NCBI RefSeq assembly: GCF_900114375.1
Contig: NZ_FOSV01000007.1
Span: 146,587 to 210,586 of the forward strand
Length of the DNA stretch: 64,000 nucleotides
Direction of reading: 5' to 3'
DNA from: Methylorubrum salsuginis
GTDB lineage: Bacteria > Pseudomonadota > Alphaproteobacteria > Rhizobiales > Beijerinckiaceae
The stretch's first letter is position 1. Each line of letters opens with the position of its first letter. The notes under the pieces were generated by a model, which did no database searches, was not told where the DNA came from, and saw only the letters and a program-made list of their open reading frames with translations. This document shows, piece by piece, positions 45,993-54,665 of the stretch. The position numbers and the translations under genes were made by a program.

Positions 45993-47774
45993 TTACTCCC
46001 GATCGCCCCGTCTGGCGACCCCGGGGGACGGGGCCGACCGTCCGGCCTCCGAGCGCCCCCGCCCGGCCTCGCGCCCCGATGGCGGGCGGCTGTCGGGGAT
46101 GCGGGGGCAGGGGGTGTCGAGGCCGCCGCGGTGGAGGACGAGGCCGGTGGTGCGGCCCGCGCCGTCGCCCTCGAAGGTGACCTGCGCGTCGAGGCTCTTC
46201 ATGAAGAAGGAGCGTTCGTCCTCCGCGAAGAGGGCGTGGCGCGGCTCGCCGGTCGCCTGCGCCCAGAGCCGGCCGTTCTCCAGCCCGACAGTCAGGACGA
46301 GGCCGGGCGCAAGGCTGTAGCGGCCGACATGCGGGCTCAGGCGGGCCGGATCGAGCGGCACCTCCACCGGCGGACGGCGCGGCTCGGCCAGGATGCGGGC
46401 GGCCTCCGCCGGATCGAGGCGCGGGGCGATCCGGTCGCGGCCGTTCTGGTGCAGCACCAGCCCGTTCGGGCGCCCGTCGGGCTCGGTGTCGATCGTGATG
46501 CGGGCGTCCGCCACGCGGGAGAAGAAGGTGCGGTCGCTTTCCGGCAGGAAGGCATTGGCCGGCTGGCCCGTGCCCTGGACCATCAGCCGCCCGCCGTCGC
46601 GGCGGACTTCGAGGAAGAAGCGCGGGCCCAGCCGATAGGTGCCGGCGTAGCGATCGAGGATCATGTCTTCGAGTACGATCGGGTCCGGCGTCTCGATCAA
46701 CCCGAACCAGAGCGCCCCCAACTCGCGGGCCATCTTCTGCGCCGGGGCGTTCTCGTTGTTGGCCAGCACGATCACCGCCAGCCGCTCGCCGGGATAGTAG
46801 TCGGTCATGGCGAGGAAGCCCGAGACGGCGCCGCCATGCGACCAGAGCGTGCGCCCATGCGCGGTGCCGACATACCAGCCGAAGCCGTAGCCGCGCCCGC
46901 CGTCGTCGAACATCTTTTGGCGTGACGCCTCGGAGATCACCTTCCCCGAAAAAAGCGCTTCGTCCCAGGCCAGCAGGTCGTCGACGGTGGAATAGAGCCC
47001 GCCCGCCGCATAGGCGACCGAGGAGGCCATCGGCGCCGCGTTGCGCCACTGGCCTTGCCCGAAGCGGTAGCCCGCGGCGCGCCGCGGCAGGAGCGCGGTG
47101 GCGTCGTCGTAGCCGGTGTCCTTGAGGCCGAGCGGCGAGAAAACGTGCTCGGCGAGGTAGCGGGCATAAGGCTGGCCAGAAGCGAACTCGATGGCCAGCC
47201 CCAGCAGCAAGTAATTGGTGTTGCTGTATTCCACCCGCTCGCCGGGGGGAAACAGCAGCGCCTCACCGCTGACGAGTTCCACCAGCGCCCTGGCCGGTCG
47301 CTCGATCCGCGAGATCGCGGGCAGGTAATCGGGCAGGGCGGTGTAGTTGATGATGCCCGAGGTGTGGTTGAGGAGGTGGCGCACCCGCACGGCCTCCCAC
47401 GCCTTCGGCGCCTCCGGGTAGAAGCGCGAAACGGGATCGTCGAGCGAGAGTTTGCCCGCCTCCACGAGTTGCAGGATCGCGGCGGCCGTGAACTGCTTGG
47501 TCAGCGAGCCGATGCGGAAATGCGTGTCGAGGGTGTTCTTCGCGTTCCACTCGCGGTTGGCCAGCCCATAGGCCTGCCGGAACACCGGCTTTCCGTCCTT
47601 GGCGACGAGGATCGTGCCGCTCATCAGCCCGGACTCGCGGTAGGGCTCGATCAGGGCCGCCGCGCGCTTGGCATAGTCCTTGGCATAATCCTTGGCGTCA
47701 TCGGCCGGGGCCGCCCGCGCCGGGGCCAGCAGGATCGCGAAAACGAGAACGGAGACGAGGGGGCCGGCGTGCAA
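45993..47774 (-). CDS. Serine hydrolase, beta-lactamase class C fold
   Basis: A 593-residue exported enzyme with signal peptide MHAGPLVSVLVFAILLAPARA. Catalytic motifs are present: S90-x-x-K93 (GSLTKQF), Y183-S-N185 (EYSNTNY) and HGG at 313-315. After about 370, two similar beta domains follow (YAGTYRLGPRFFLEVRRDGG; HVGRYSLAPGLVLTVGLENG), each with an R(T/S)FF motif (DRTFFSR, ERSFFMK), as in penicillin-binding-protein-like esterases. It likely acts on D-peptides or esters in the periplasm. The last 35 residues are a low-complexity Arg/Gly tail. Confidence 0.85.
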   Translation of the reverse strand: MHAGPLVSVLVFAILLAPARAAPADDAKDYAKDYAKRAAALIEPYRESGLMSGTILVAKDGKPVFRQAYGLANREWNAKNTLDTHFRIGSLTKQFTAAAILQLVEAGKLSLDDPVSRFYPEAPKAWEAVRVRHLLNHTSGIINYTALPDYLPAISRIERPARALVELVSGEALLFPPGERVEYSNTNYLLLGLAIEFASGQPYARYLAEHVFSPLGLKDTGYDDATALLPRRAAGYRFGQGQWRNAAPMASSVAYAAGGLYSTVDDLLAWDEALFSGKVISEASRQKMFDDGGRGYGFGWYVGTAHGRTLWSHGGAVSGFLAMTDYYPGERLAVIVLANNENAPAQKMARELGALWFGLIETPDPIVLEDMILDRYAGTYRLGPRFFLEVRRDGGRLMVQGTGQPANAFLPESDRTFFSRVADARITIDTEPDGRPNGLVLHQNGRDRIAPRLDPAEAARILAEPRRPPVEVPLDPARLSPHVGRYSLAPGLVLTVGLENGRLWAQATGEPRHALFAEDERSFFMKSLDAQVTFEGDGAGRTTGLVLHRGGLDTPCPRIPDSRPPSGREAGRGRSEAGRSAPSPGVARRGDRE

Positions 47775-47973
47775 CGGTTCCGGGCTCCGGACGTTTCGGG
47801 GGTCTCAACGAGGGCCGCCTCGAACGGGCGATCACGGTTTCGCCGCGACCCTCCGAGATGATTCCACGGCTTTCCCGGAGCCGCAACCGGGACCGGCTGC
47901 CGGCGACCGCGCCGCGATGGCCGCAGGCGGCCCTCGGTTCTCGGAAAAGCCCCCACAGCTGAAGGCAGACGAT

Positions 47974-48651
47974 ATGACGACATCCGCGCGCATCTGGCTG
48001 GCCGCCTCCCTCGTCGGAGCGGGCCTCGCCGCCGCCCCCCTCGCGTGCGCCCCCGCGCTCGCCCAGAAGGCGGATGCGGGCAAGAAGGCCGCGCCCGCCC
48101 CCGCGGAAAAGGCTGCGGAGGCTCCCAAGCCCGTGGCGCTGACGCAGGCCCAGATCGACGGCGTGCTCGCGGCCCAGCCGGAACTCGCCAAGATCAACGC
48201 CGGCTCTCCCGACAAGCCCGACCCGAAGGCCGAAGCCAAGGCGCAGGAGGAGGCGGAGGCCATCGTGAAGCGCAACGGCTTCGCCAGCCTCGACGCGTTC
48301 CAGGATGCGAGCGAGAGCATCGACGCGGTGCTGGAGGGGATCGACCCGCAGACCAAGACCTATGTCGGCGTGACGCCGCTTCTGAAGAAGCAGCTCGCCG
48401 CGCTCGAGGCCAACAAGACCATGCCGGCCAAGGACAAGGCCGAGGCGGTCAAGGAATTGAAGGGCGCCATCGCCGCGGGCGAGCCCGGCGGCAAGCCGCC
48501 GGAGGGCAACATCGCCCTGGTGACGCAGAACTACGACAAGCTGAGCGCCGCGATGGGGCCGGACGAGGCCGGCGACGACAAGGATGCGTCCGGGAAAGAC
48601 GCACCAGCGCCCGCGACGGATGGCGCGGGCAAGGCCGCCGGGAAGAAGTAG
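47974..48651 (+). CDS. Exported helical protein, function unknown
   Basis: A 225-residue protein with signal peptide MTTSARIWLAASLVGAGLAAAPLACAPALAQ. The central region is charged and helical (LTQAQIDGVLAAQPELAKINAG, IVKRNGFASLDAFQDASESIDAVLEG in outline, NYDKLSAAMGPDEAG), flanked by low-complexity Lys/Ala/Pro segments. No catalytic motif is visible. AAGGCAG lies about seven bases before the ATG at 47974. It is divergent from the serine hydrolase. Confidence 0.75.
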   Translation: MTTSARIWLAASLVGAGLAAAPLACAPALAQKADAGKKAAPAPAEKAAEAPKPVALTQAQIDGVLAAQPELAKINAGSPDKPDPKAEAKAQEEAEAIVKRNGFASLDAFQDASESIDAVLEGIDPQTKTYVGVTPLLKKQLAALEANKTMPAKDKAEAVKELKGAIAAGEPGGKPPEGNIALVTQNYDKLSAAMGPDEAGDDKDASGKDAPAPATDGAGKAAGKK

Positions 48652-48663
48652 GAGGGAGGGTCC

Positions 48664-48691
48664 CCCCACTCCCCGCACGCGGGGAGTGGGG
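48664..48691. terminator. Hairpin after the exported helical protein gene
   Basis: A 13-bp perfect stem (48664-48676 and 48679-48691) has almost no loop (AC) and starts 13 bases after the stop codon at 48651. It has the same CCCC(A/T)CCCC composition as the intergenic repeats at 32341 and 44018, and could be a minimal member of that family. Confidence 0.5.
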
Positions 48692-48828
48692 ATGCGCGGG
48701 CGCCGGATCGGTCACTCGGCACCTGCCCAAGGCGGGAACGAACGCGGCGCGCCGTGTCTTTCCGCACCGACCTCGCCCGGCTCCGGTCCGCACAAGCGGC
48801 CCGGCTCCAGCGCCTCAAGGCATCCGAC

Positions 48829-50100
48829 GTGACCTCATCCCCCCGGCCCGCTCCCGGCAGCGCGACGCCCGCCGCCGGGCCGCCCTGGGCGGGGCCGGGA
48901 TTTGCCGAGTTCGTCGGCATCGTCGCGCTGATGATGGCGGTCACCGCCATGTCGATCGACAACCTGCTGCCGGCCTTCCCGCTGATCCAGCAGCGGTTTG
49001 CGGTTCAGGACGCCAACAGCCTCCAGCTCCTCGTCTACGTCTACATGATCGGCTTCGGGCTGGCGCAGATCGTATACGGACCCGTCTCGGACGCGCTCGG
49101 GCGGCGCAAGGTGCTGCTCGTGAGTCTGGCGATCTACGCCGCGGGATGCGGGCTCGCGATGGTGGCGCCGAGCTTCGAGTGGCTCCTGGCCTCCCGCGTC
49201 ATCCAGGGCATCGGCGCGGCCGGCGGCCGGGTGCTCTCGACCGCCATCGTGCGCGACCGCTTCTCGGGCCGCGAGATGGCGAGCGTGATGTCGCTCATCA
49301 TGATGGTTTTTCTGATTGTCCCGATGCTGGGCCCCGCCATCGGCGCGACCATGCTGCTGCTTGGCTCGTGGATCTACGTGTTCGTCTCGATGCTGGCCTT
49401 GGGCGGCATCCTCGCCCTGTGGTTCGCCGCGCGCATGCCGGAGACGCTGCACCCCGAGTTCCGCCGCCCGCTGTCGGTTTCGGCGACGATGCAGGCGCTC
49501 GGCACCGTTCTGCGCACCCGCGTCGCCATCGGCTACGCCACGGCGCTCGGGCTGATGACCGGCTGCATCATGGGCTATGTCGGCTCGGCCCAGCAGGTGT
49601 TCGACACCGGGCTCTACCACCTCGGGAGCCTGTTCCCGGTGGCCTTCGGGCTGGTGGCGGGCTCCATGGGCGCGGCGACCTTGGTCAATTCCCGCATCGT
49701 GCGGCGGCTCGGCATGCGCAGCCTGTCGCATGCGGGCGTCACCGCCTTCACCGCGGTCGGGCTGGTGCAGGTCGGGATCGGGCTGCACTACCAGGGGCAG
49801 CCGCCGATCGCCCTGTTCCTGGCGGTGCTGGCGCTCAACCAGTTCCTGATCAGCTTCGTCATGCCGAACTTCAATGCGCTGGCGCTCCAGCCGCTCGGCG
49901 CCATCGCCGGCACGGCCTCGTCCTTCCTCGGCTTCTACACGACGATGCTGGGCGCCTTCTGCGGCTGGCTGATCGGGCGCGCCTTCGACGGCACGGTGAT
50001 GCCGGTGACGATCGGCTATGCGGGTTTGGGCGCGCTCGCGCTCGCCGTCGTGGCCTGGACCGAGCGCGGACGCCTGTATCGGGCAGGGATTTCCGGTTGA
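48829..50100 (+). CDS. MFS drug exporter of the Bcr/CflA type
   Basis: A 423-residue, twelve-helix transporter. The N-terminal FAEFVGIVALMMAVTAMSIDNLLPAFPLI in outline (key MAVTAMSIDNLLPAFP) and the motif A-like loop YGPVSDALGRRKVLL are those of the Bcr/CflA drug-resistance branch; RVIQGIGAAGGRVLSTAIVRD is motif C territory. The GTG at 48829 is preferred because AAGG lies eight bases ahead; a GTG at 48754 would add 25 residues without a good ribosome site. Substrate unknown. Confidence 0.88.
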   Translation: MTSSPRPAPGSATPAAGPPWAGPGFAEFVGIVALMMAVTAMSIDNLLPAFPLIQQRFAVQDANSLQLLVYVYMIGFGLAQIVYGPVSDALGRRKVLLVSLAIYAAGCGLAMVAPSFEWLLASRVIQGIGAAGGRVLSTAIVRDRFSGREMASVMSLIMMVFLIVPMLGPAIGATMLLLGSWIYVFVSMLALGGILALWFAARMPETLHPEFRRPLSVSATMQALGTVLRTRVAIGYATALGLMTGCIMGYVGSAQQVFDTGLYHLGSLFPVAFGLVAGSMGAATLVNSRIVRRLGMRSLSHAGVTAFTAVGLVQVGIGLHYQGQPPIALFLAVLALNQFLISFVMPNFNALALQPLGAIAGTASSFLGFYTTMLGAFCGWLIGRAFDGTVMPVTIGYAGLGALALAVVAWTERGRLYRAGISG

Positions 50101-50179
50101 TGGGCGGATCCGCTTAACCGGCGATTCAGCCTGACGGGACACCGTTCCGGGACGGCTTCTCCCACCTCGGAGCGTTCCC

Positions 50180-50692
50180 TTGTTCGGTTCTGCCCAGAAC
50201 GGCGTCCTCCTCGCCGCCCGCCTCTTCATGGCCGCGGCCCTTCTGCCGACGGGGATCGCGCGGGCGCTCAACGTCTCGGGCTTCGCGCTCACGCTGGCGG
50301 GCGCCGGCTGCCCGGCCCCGAACGCGGTCGCGACGGCGGCGGTGATCGTGCAGGTGTTCGGGCCGCTGGCCCTGATCCTCGGGGTGATGCCGCGGATCAC
50401 CGGGCTCGCCATGGCCGGCTTCGTGGCCGCCGTGGCCGCCGTGCTGCATCCCTTCTGGCAATATGTCGGCGGCAGCGCCGTGACCGAGCGGACCTTCTTC
50501 CTGGCCGATCTCGGGCTCGCCGGTGCCTTCCTGATGTACGCCGTGACCGGCCCCGGCGCCTGGAGCTGGCAGGGCTATTTTGCCCACTCGGGGGGTGGAA
50601 CGGAGCCGGTGCGGGCCCCGGCGCGGGCGCCCGCGAAGAAGGCCCCGGCTAAGCGCGCGGGCGGCCGGGCCCCGGCCCGGGCGGCGGCGTAA
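50180..50692 (+). CDS. DoxX family membrane protein
   Basis: A 170-residue protein with four membrane helices (VLLAARLFMAAALLPTGIARAL; AVIVQVFGPLALILGVMP; GLAMAGFVAAVAAVLHPFWQ; DLGLAGAFLMYAVTG), the DoxX arrangement. Family members are linked to redox or thiol homeostasis. The tail is a basic Ala/Pro/Lys repeat (APARAPAKKAPAKRAGG). The TTG start at 50180 follows GGAG about eight bases upstream. Its end overlaps the convergent MFS gene by 44 bases. Confidence 0.82.
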   Translation: MFGSAQNGVLLAARLFMAAALLPTGIARALNVSGFALTLAGAGCPAPNAVATAAVIVQVFGPLALILGVMPRITGLAMAGFVAAVAAVLHPFWQYVGGSAVTERTFFLADLGLAGAFLMYAVTGPGAWSWQGYFAHSGGGTEPVRAPARAPAKKAPAKRAGGRAPARAAA

Positions 50693-52148
50693 GCGGCTGC
50701 AGCGTCGAGACCGAGCCGTCGCCGGGCCGCGCAACCGCGCCCGGCCCGGCCTCCTCGCCGCGGATGCGGCGCTGACCGGAGACCTCGGCCCCCGCATCCG
50801 GCGCGAGGCGACGGAACACGAAGAACGCGCCCGTCGAGATCAGCGCGACGGCGAGGAATGCGAGGCGGAAGTCGCCCGCCTCGATCCCCGAATGGCCGTG
50901 CCAGGCGGCGGCGCCTTCGAGCGCCAGCGCGCCGATGGAGACGCCGAGGCTGAGCGAGAGCTGCTGGGCGACGCTGGCGAGGCTGGTGGCCGCGCTCATC
51001 TCCCGCTGTTCGAGATCGGCATAGGCGATGGCGTTGACGCAGGTGAATTGCAGCGAGCGCACGCAGCCGCCGAGCAGCAGCACCGACACGATGATCCAAT
51101 GCGGCGTCTGCGCGGTGAACAGCCCGTTGACCGCCAGGAAGGCCGCGGCGACAAGCGCGTTGGTCACCATCACCCGGCGGAAGCCGTAGGTCCGCAGGAT
51201 GCGCGGGCCGATGATCTTGATCAGGAGCGCTCCCGCGGCGGCGGCAAAGGTGATGAGCCCCGAATGCAGCGGATCGAGCCCGAAGCCGATCTGCAGCATC
51301 AGGGGCAGCAGGAAGGGGATCGCCCCGGTGCCAATGCGAAACAGGCTGCCGCCCGTGACCGCGGCGCGGAAGGTCGGATAGCGCAGGAGATCGAGGCGGA
51401 TCAGCGGATGGTCCGTGCGCCTCGCATGGCGCAGATAGAGTGCCATCAGCACCGCGCCCGCACCCATGCAGCCCCAGGACACGCCGTCGGGCAGGAGATG
51501 GCGCCCGGTCGCTGCGAAGCCGAGCATCATCAGGGCGAGGCCCGCCCCCGAGAGCAGGAAGCCCGGCAGGTCCAGCGGCGGGCGCTCGGCCTCGCGGATG
51601 TCGCCGATGTAGAGCGTCGCCAGAACGATGCCGGCCAAGCCGATCGGGATGTTGATGAAGAAGATCCAGCGCCAGTCGGCATAGGTGGTGATGAAGCCGC
51701 CCAGCGGCGGCCCGAGGATTGGGCCGATCAGGGCGGGGATCGTCAGGTAGGCCAGCGCCCCGACCAGCTCGGATTTCGGCACGGAGCGCAGGATCACGAG
51801 CCGCCCGACCGGCACCATCATGGCCCCGCCCATGCCTTGCACGAAGCGGGCGGCGACGAAGCCGAGGAGCGAGTTGGAGGCCGCGCAGGCGAGCGAGCCC
51901 GCCATGAACACGCAGAGGGCTGCACGAAAGACGTTGCGGGCCCCGTAGCGGTCGGCGGCCCAGCCCGACACGGGAATGAAGATCGCCAGGCTCACGAGAT
52001 AGGCGGTGAGCGCGAGCTTGAGCGCGATCGGGTCCTCGTTCAGGCTCGCCGCGATGGCCGGCAGCGCCGTGGCGATCACCGTGGAATCGGTGTTCTCCAT
52101 GAACAGGGCGGTGGCGACGACGAGGGGGACGATCTGGGCAGGACGCAT
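50649..52148 (-). CDS. MFS multidrug transporter, DHA2 (14-helix) family
   Basis: A 499-residue transporter with about 14 membrane helices. FMENTDSTVIATALPAIAASL in outline (key NTDSTVIATALP) is the DHA2 motif D1, AADRYGARNVFRAAL is motif A and GPILGPPLGGFITTYADWRWIFFINIP (key LGPPLGGF and WRWIFFINIP) is motif C. The ATG at 52148 is preferred because the first helix begins 6 residues later; a TTG at 52193 would add 15 residues. The final 50 residues are a disordered Gly/Pro tail that overlaps the DoxX gene. Exports an unknown drug or metabolite. Confidence 0.9.
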   Translation of the reverse strand: MRPAQIVPLVVATALFMENTDSTVIATALPAIAASLNEDPIALKLALTAYLVSLAIFIPVSGWAADRYGARNVFRAALCVFMAGSLACAASNSLLGFVAARFVQGMGGAMMVPVGRLVILRSVPKSELVGALAYLTIPALIGPILGPPLGGFITTYADWRWIFFINIPIGLAGIVLATLYIGDIREAERPPLDLPGFLLSGAGLALMMLGFAATGRHLLPDGVSWGCMGAGAVLMALYLRHARRTDHPLIRLDLLRYPTFRAAVTGGSLFRIGTGAIPFLLPLMLQIGFGLDPLHSGLITFAAAAGALLIKIIGPRILRTYGFRRVMVTNALVAAAFLAVNGLFTAQTPHWIIVSVLLLGGCVRSLQFTCVNAIAYADLEQREMSAATSLASVAQQLSLSLGVSIGALALEGAAAWHGHSGIEAGDFRLAFLAVALISTGAFFVFRRLAPDAGAEVSGQRRIRGEEAGPGAVARPGDGSVSTLQPLTPPPGPGPGRPRA

Positions 52149-52540
52149 CGGCGGAGACAAGCGCGGGACGGGCGTTTCGGTTGCACCGCTCAAGGGATGG
52201 CGCCAAGGGCCAAGCCATAGGGCCGGGCCAAAGCGCGCCCCGTGATCGTAGGGACCACCGGCGATGCGTCATGATCATCACCGGGGGGATCAGCGGCCTC
52301 GCTGCGAGCCGGGGTCTGAAGGCGAGGCGAGGGCGGCCGATCCAAACGATCGCCCGGAAACATCGTTGCCCAACGGTCACAGAGCGGCGGATACGCCCCG
52401 GCAGAGCCCACGGGCGATCACCTCGTCCTTCCGGCTTAACCTCTCTATGGCTAGGCTTGGCGTACGAGACGAAACAACCCTTTCCGCTTCTGGCGGGACG
52501 GCGCTCCCGCGCCGGCCCCGTTCCTCCGCGAAAGAGACTG
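52149..52540. other. Divergent intergenic region
   Basis: About 390 bases between the DHA2 exporter and the lipoprotein contain no supported gene. Promoters for both are expected; no clear operator palindrome or regulator gene is seen. Confidence 0.4.
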
Positions 52541-53446
52541 ATGCTGCTGCGGTCGCAATTCTCCCGCTCCTCGCTCCGGGCGGCGCGCCTCGGGCTGGCC
52601 ACCGCCACGGTGGCCGGCGCGCTCGGCCTGCTCACCGGCTGCGGCGACGTGGTGCTCACCGACGGGCGCACGCTGACGCGCGCCGACCAGTTCGTGACGA
52701 GCGACGCCGTCGCCTCCGAATCCAAGCTGTTCATCGACCCGACCCTGCCACAGACGGTCCGCACCGTGCGGATCGTGCCGACGGTGTTCACCGAAGCCGT
52801 ATCGGGCCCCGGCCTCAACGCGGTGGAGCGGCGCCTCGTCGCCAACGCCGCCGACCGGGCGCTCTGCTACGATCTCTCGCTGCGCTACGACATCGTCTCC
52901 TCCGGCCCCGCCGACCTGACGGTGCGCTCGGCGATCACCCGCATCGACCTCACCAACGTGCCGGCCTCGGGTGCCACCATCGCGGCCTCGACGGCGATCT
53001 CGGTGGCCGGTCAGGTGGGGGTCGGCTTCGCCAACTCGATCGGCAAGATTCCGGTGCCCCGGGTGCCGATCGGGCTCGGCAGCCTGACGATCGAAGCGGA
53101 GGCGATCGACGCACGCAAGCGCCAGCGCGCCGCGATGATCTGGGGTGGGGCGTCCAACGCCTTCACCAACCAGGCCCGGTTCTCCGCGGCCTCCGACGCC
53201 TACGACCTCGCGGGCGAGTTCGGCCAGGATTTCGGCTCCTACCTCGCCACCACCAAGGACCCGTTCCGGGGCGAGATGCAGATTCCGACCTACGACCGCA
53301 TCCGCGTGACCACGCTGGGCGAAGCCCCCCTCGATCCCGATTGCAACGCCTTCGGCCGCGCGCCGGGCATCGACGGCATCCTCGCCGACATGATCGGCCT
53401 GCCACCCGAGTGGACGGACAAGGGGCCGGCCACAGTAAGGCCGTAA
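52541..53446 (+). CDS. DUF3313-like lipoprotein
   Basis: A 301-residue lipoprotein with lipobox LLTGC (Cys34) after a long basic signal (MLLRSQFSRSSLRAARLGLA). The body has the DUF3313 look: VVLTDGRTLTRADQFV, VRIVPTVFTEAV, YDLSLRYDIVSSGPADLTVRSAITRI in outline, and a C-terminal FGQDFGSYLATTKDPFRGE. Function unknown. A decayed copy of the last third of this gene lies 0.9 kb downstream at 54367-54664. The ATG at 52541 is chosen for the signal peptide. Confidence 0.8.
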   Translation: MLLRSQFSRSSLRAARLGLATATVAGALGLLTGCGDVVLTDGRTLTRADQFVTSDAVASESKLFIDPTLPQTVRTVRIVPTVFTEAVSGPGLNAVERRLVANAADRALCYDLSLRYDIVSSGPADLTVRSAITRIDLTNVPASGATIAASTAISVAGQVGVGFANSIGKIPVPRVPIGLGSLTIEAEAIDARKRQRAAMIWGGASNAFTNQARFSAASDAYDLAGEFGQDFGSYLATTKDPFRGEMQIPTYDRIRVTTLGEAPLDPDCNAFGRAPGIDGILADMIGLPPEWTDKGPATVRP

Positions 53447-53677
53447 CGAAACTCACCCTCAGGGACTCGTGCGATCGGCTCCCTCGCATTGAGACAGAGG
53501 CGCCAGCGGTTGACACGAATCCTTGTTGATCCGCCCGTCTCTTTCAGGCCATGACTCGGTGCCGAACATATCATCAAGCTCTGACCGAGCCCGCGCGCCC
53601 GAACGGAAGCCAGGAGAGGCCGGGAGTTTTATGCAATGCTCGCGGTATATGTACAATATCACAGTTAGGCGAGTATC
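53447..53677. other. Left edge of the AT-rich island
   Basis: The 231 bases between the lipoprotein and the DUF1796 gene shift from GC-rich to AT-rich sequence (GGTATATGTACAATATCAC near 53644-53662). No gene is supported. The AT patch may hold the promoter of the next gene. Confidence 0.35.
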
Positions 53678-54370
53678 ATGATGTCGTATCACATTGTCAG
53701 CATCGGAGGAAACTGTCAGCCCGCCCATCAAATCCGGAGACATACCGGCAAGACGGAAGCGAACGTGTTCGACTGGCTGATGATCGAGCTGCGTGACGTT
53801 GCGCGTTTGATCGACAATGATTTCGTCGAATTTCTCGAACTGTCAAATCTTCAATATGTTAGAACCCCCTTTCGCCACGTCTTAGATCAGGCATCTTTAG
53901 CAAAATTCGTTCACGATTTCAAATTCAGCCTAGAGCCGCGCGATCAGTACGAAAATGTCCGTTCAAAGTATGACTATCTGATCAAAAGGTGGCGCGAGAC
54001 CATGGAGCGCGACGAGACGATCGTCTTCGTTTGGCTCGGTGCGGCGACCGATCGAGATCTTCACCTTCTTGAACAATCGATCTCGATACGCCGGAAGAGC
54101 AAGCCCTTCCTGATCGCTGCGCTCACCACCGGCCTGCCGCCCGGGCGCAAGTCCGCGCGGATTGTCTGCTTCGATATCGCCCAACCAGATCCCTACGTCT
54201 GGAAAGGTGACGACATGGAGTGGGAGGCTGTATTACAAACCCTTCCGGCGGAGTTGCAGGCTGCAGCGGCGGCCACAACCAACCACGGGCCGATCGGTAC
54301 GGAAACTCTCGGTAGACCCAAAGTCTTCGACCCGCTTGAGGATGCGATTCGGGAACGCGCGTCGCGGTGA
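53678..54370 (+). CDS. DUF1796 family putative cysteine peptidase
   Basis: A 230-residue protein with the DUF1796 layout: strand and candidate nucleophile in VSIGGNCQPAHQIRR (Cys13), then ANVFDWLM at 29-35, VRTPFRHVLD with a conserved His, and YDYLIKRWRETMERDETIVFVWLG in outline. The family is predicted to be a papain-like cysteine peptidase or transferase and is often found in surface-polysaccharide loci. Composition is lower in GC than the flanks. The last 20 residues run into sequence that resembles the neighbouring lipoprotein gene, so the C-terminus may be altered. ATG at 53681 is an equal start. Confidence 0.72.
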   Translation: MMSYHIVSIGGNCQPAHQIRRHTGKTEANVFDWLMIELRDVARLIDNDFVEFLELSNLQYVRTPFRHVLDQASLAKFVHDFKFSLEPRDQYENVRSKYDYLIKRWRETMERDETIVFVWLGAATDRDLHLLEQSISIRRKSKPFLIAALTTGLPPGRKSARIVCFDIAQPDPYVWKGDDMEWEAVLQTLPAELQAAAAATTNHGPIGTETLGRPKVFDPLEDAIRERASR

Positions 54371-54664
54371 CCTTGGGCGGAGCGGCCAACGCCTTCATCA
54401 ATCAGGTCCGCTTTTCCGCGGCCTACGACCTCACCGGCGAGTTCGGCCAGGGTTTTGGCTCCTACCTCGCCACCACCGAGGACCGCTTCCGGGGCGAGAT
54501 ACAGATTTCGACCTGCGACCGTATCCAGGTGACCACGCTCGGCGAAGCCCCCTCGATTCCGATCGTGCCGCCTTCGGCCGCGCGCTGGGCATCGACGGCA
54601 TCCTCGGTTACATGATCGGGCTGCCGCCGGATTGGACGGACAAGGGACCGGCGCCGACTCGATG
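54367..54664 (+). pseudogene. Decayed partial copy of the DUF3313-like lipoprotein gene
   Basis: The reading frame from 54367 encodes GGAANAFINQVRFSAAYDLTGEF, then GSYLATTEDRFRGE and VTTLGEAPS, matching residues about 200-275 of the lipoprotein at 52541. After GEAPS the frame shifts: AFGRALGIDGILGYMIGLPPDWTDKG continues in another frame to a stop near 54663. Nine bases are missing where the intact gene has SAASDAYDL. The 5' two thirds are absent. Nucleotide match by eye is high but imperfect, so this is an old or recombined copy, not a recent duplication. Confidence 0.8.
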
Positions 54665-54665
54665 A

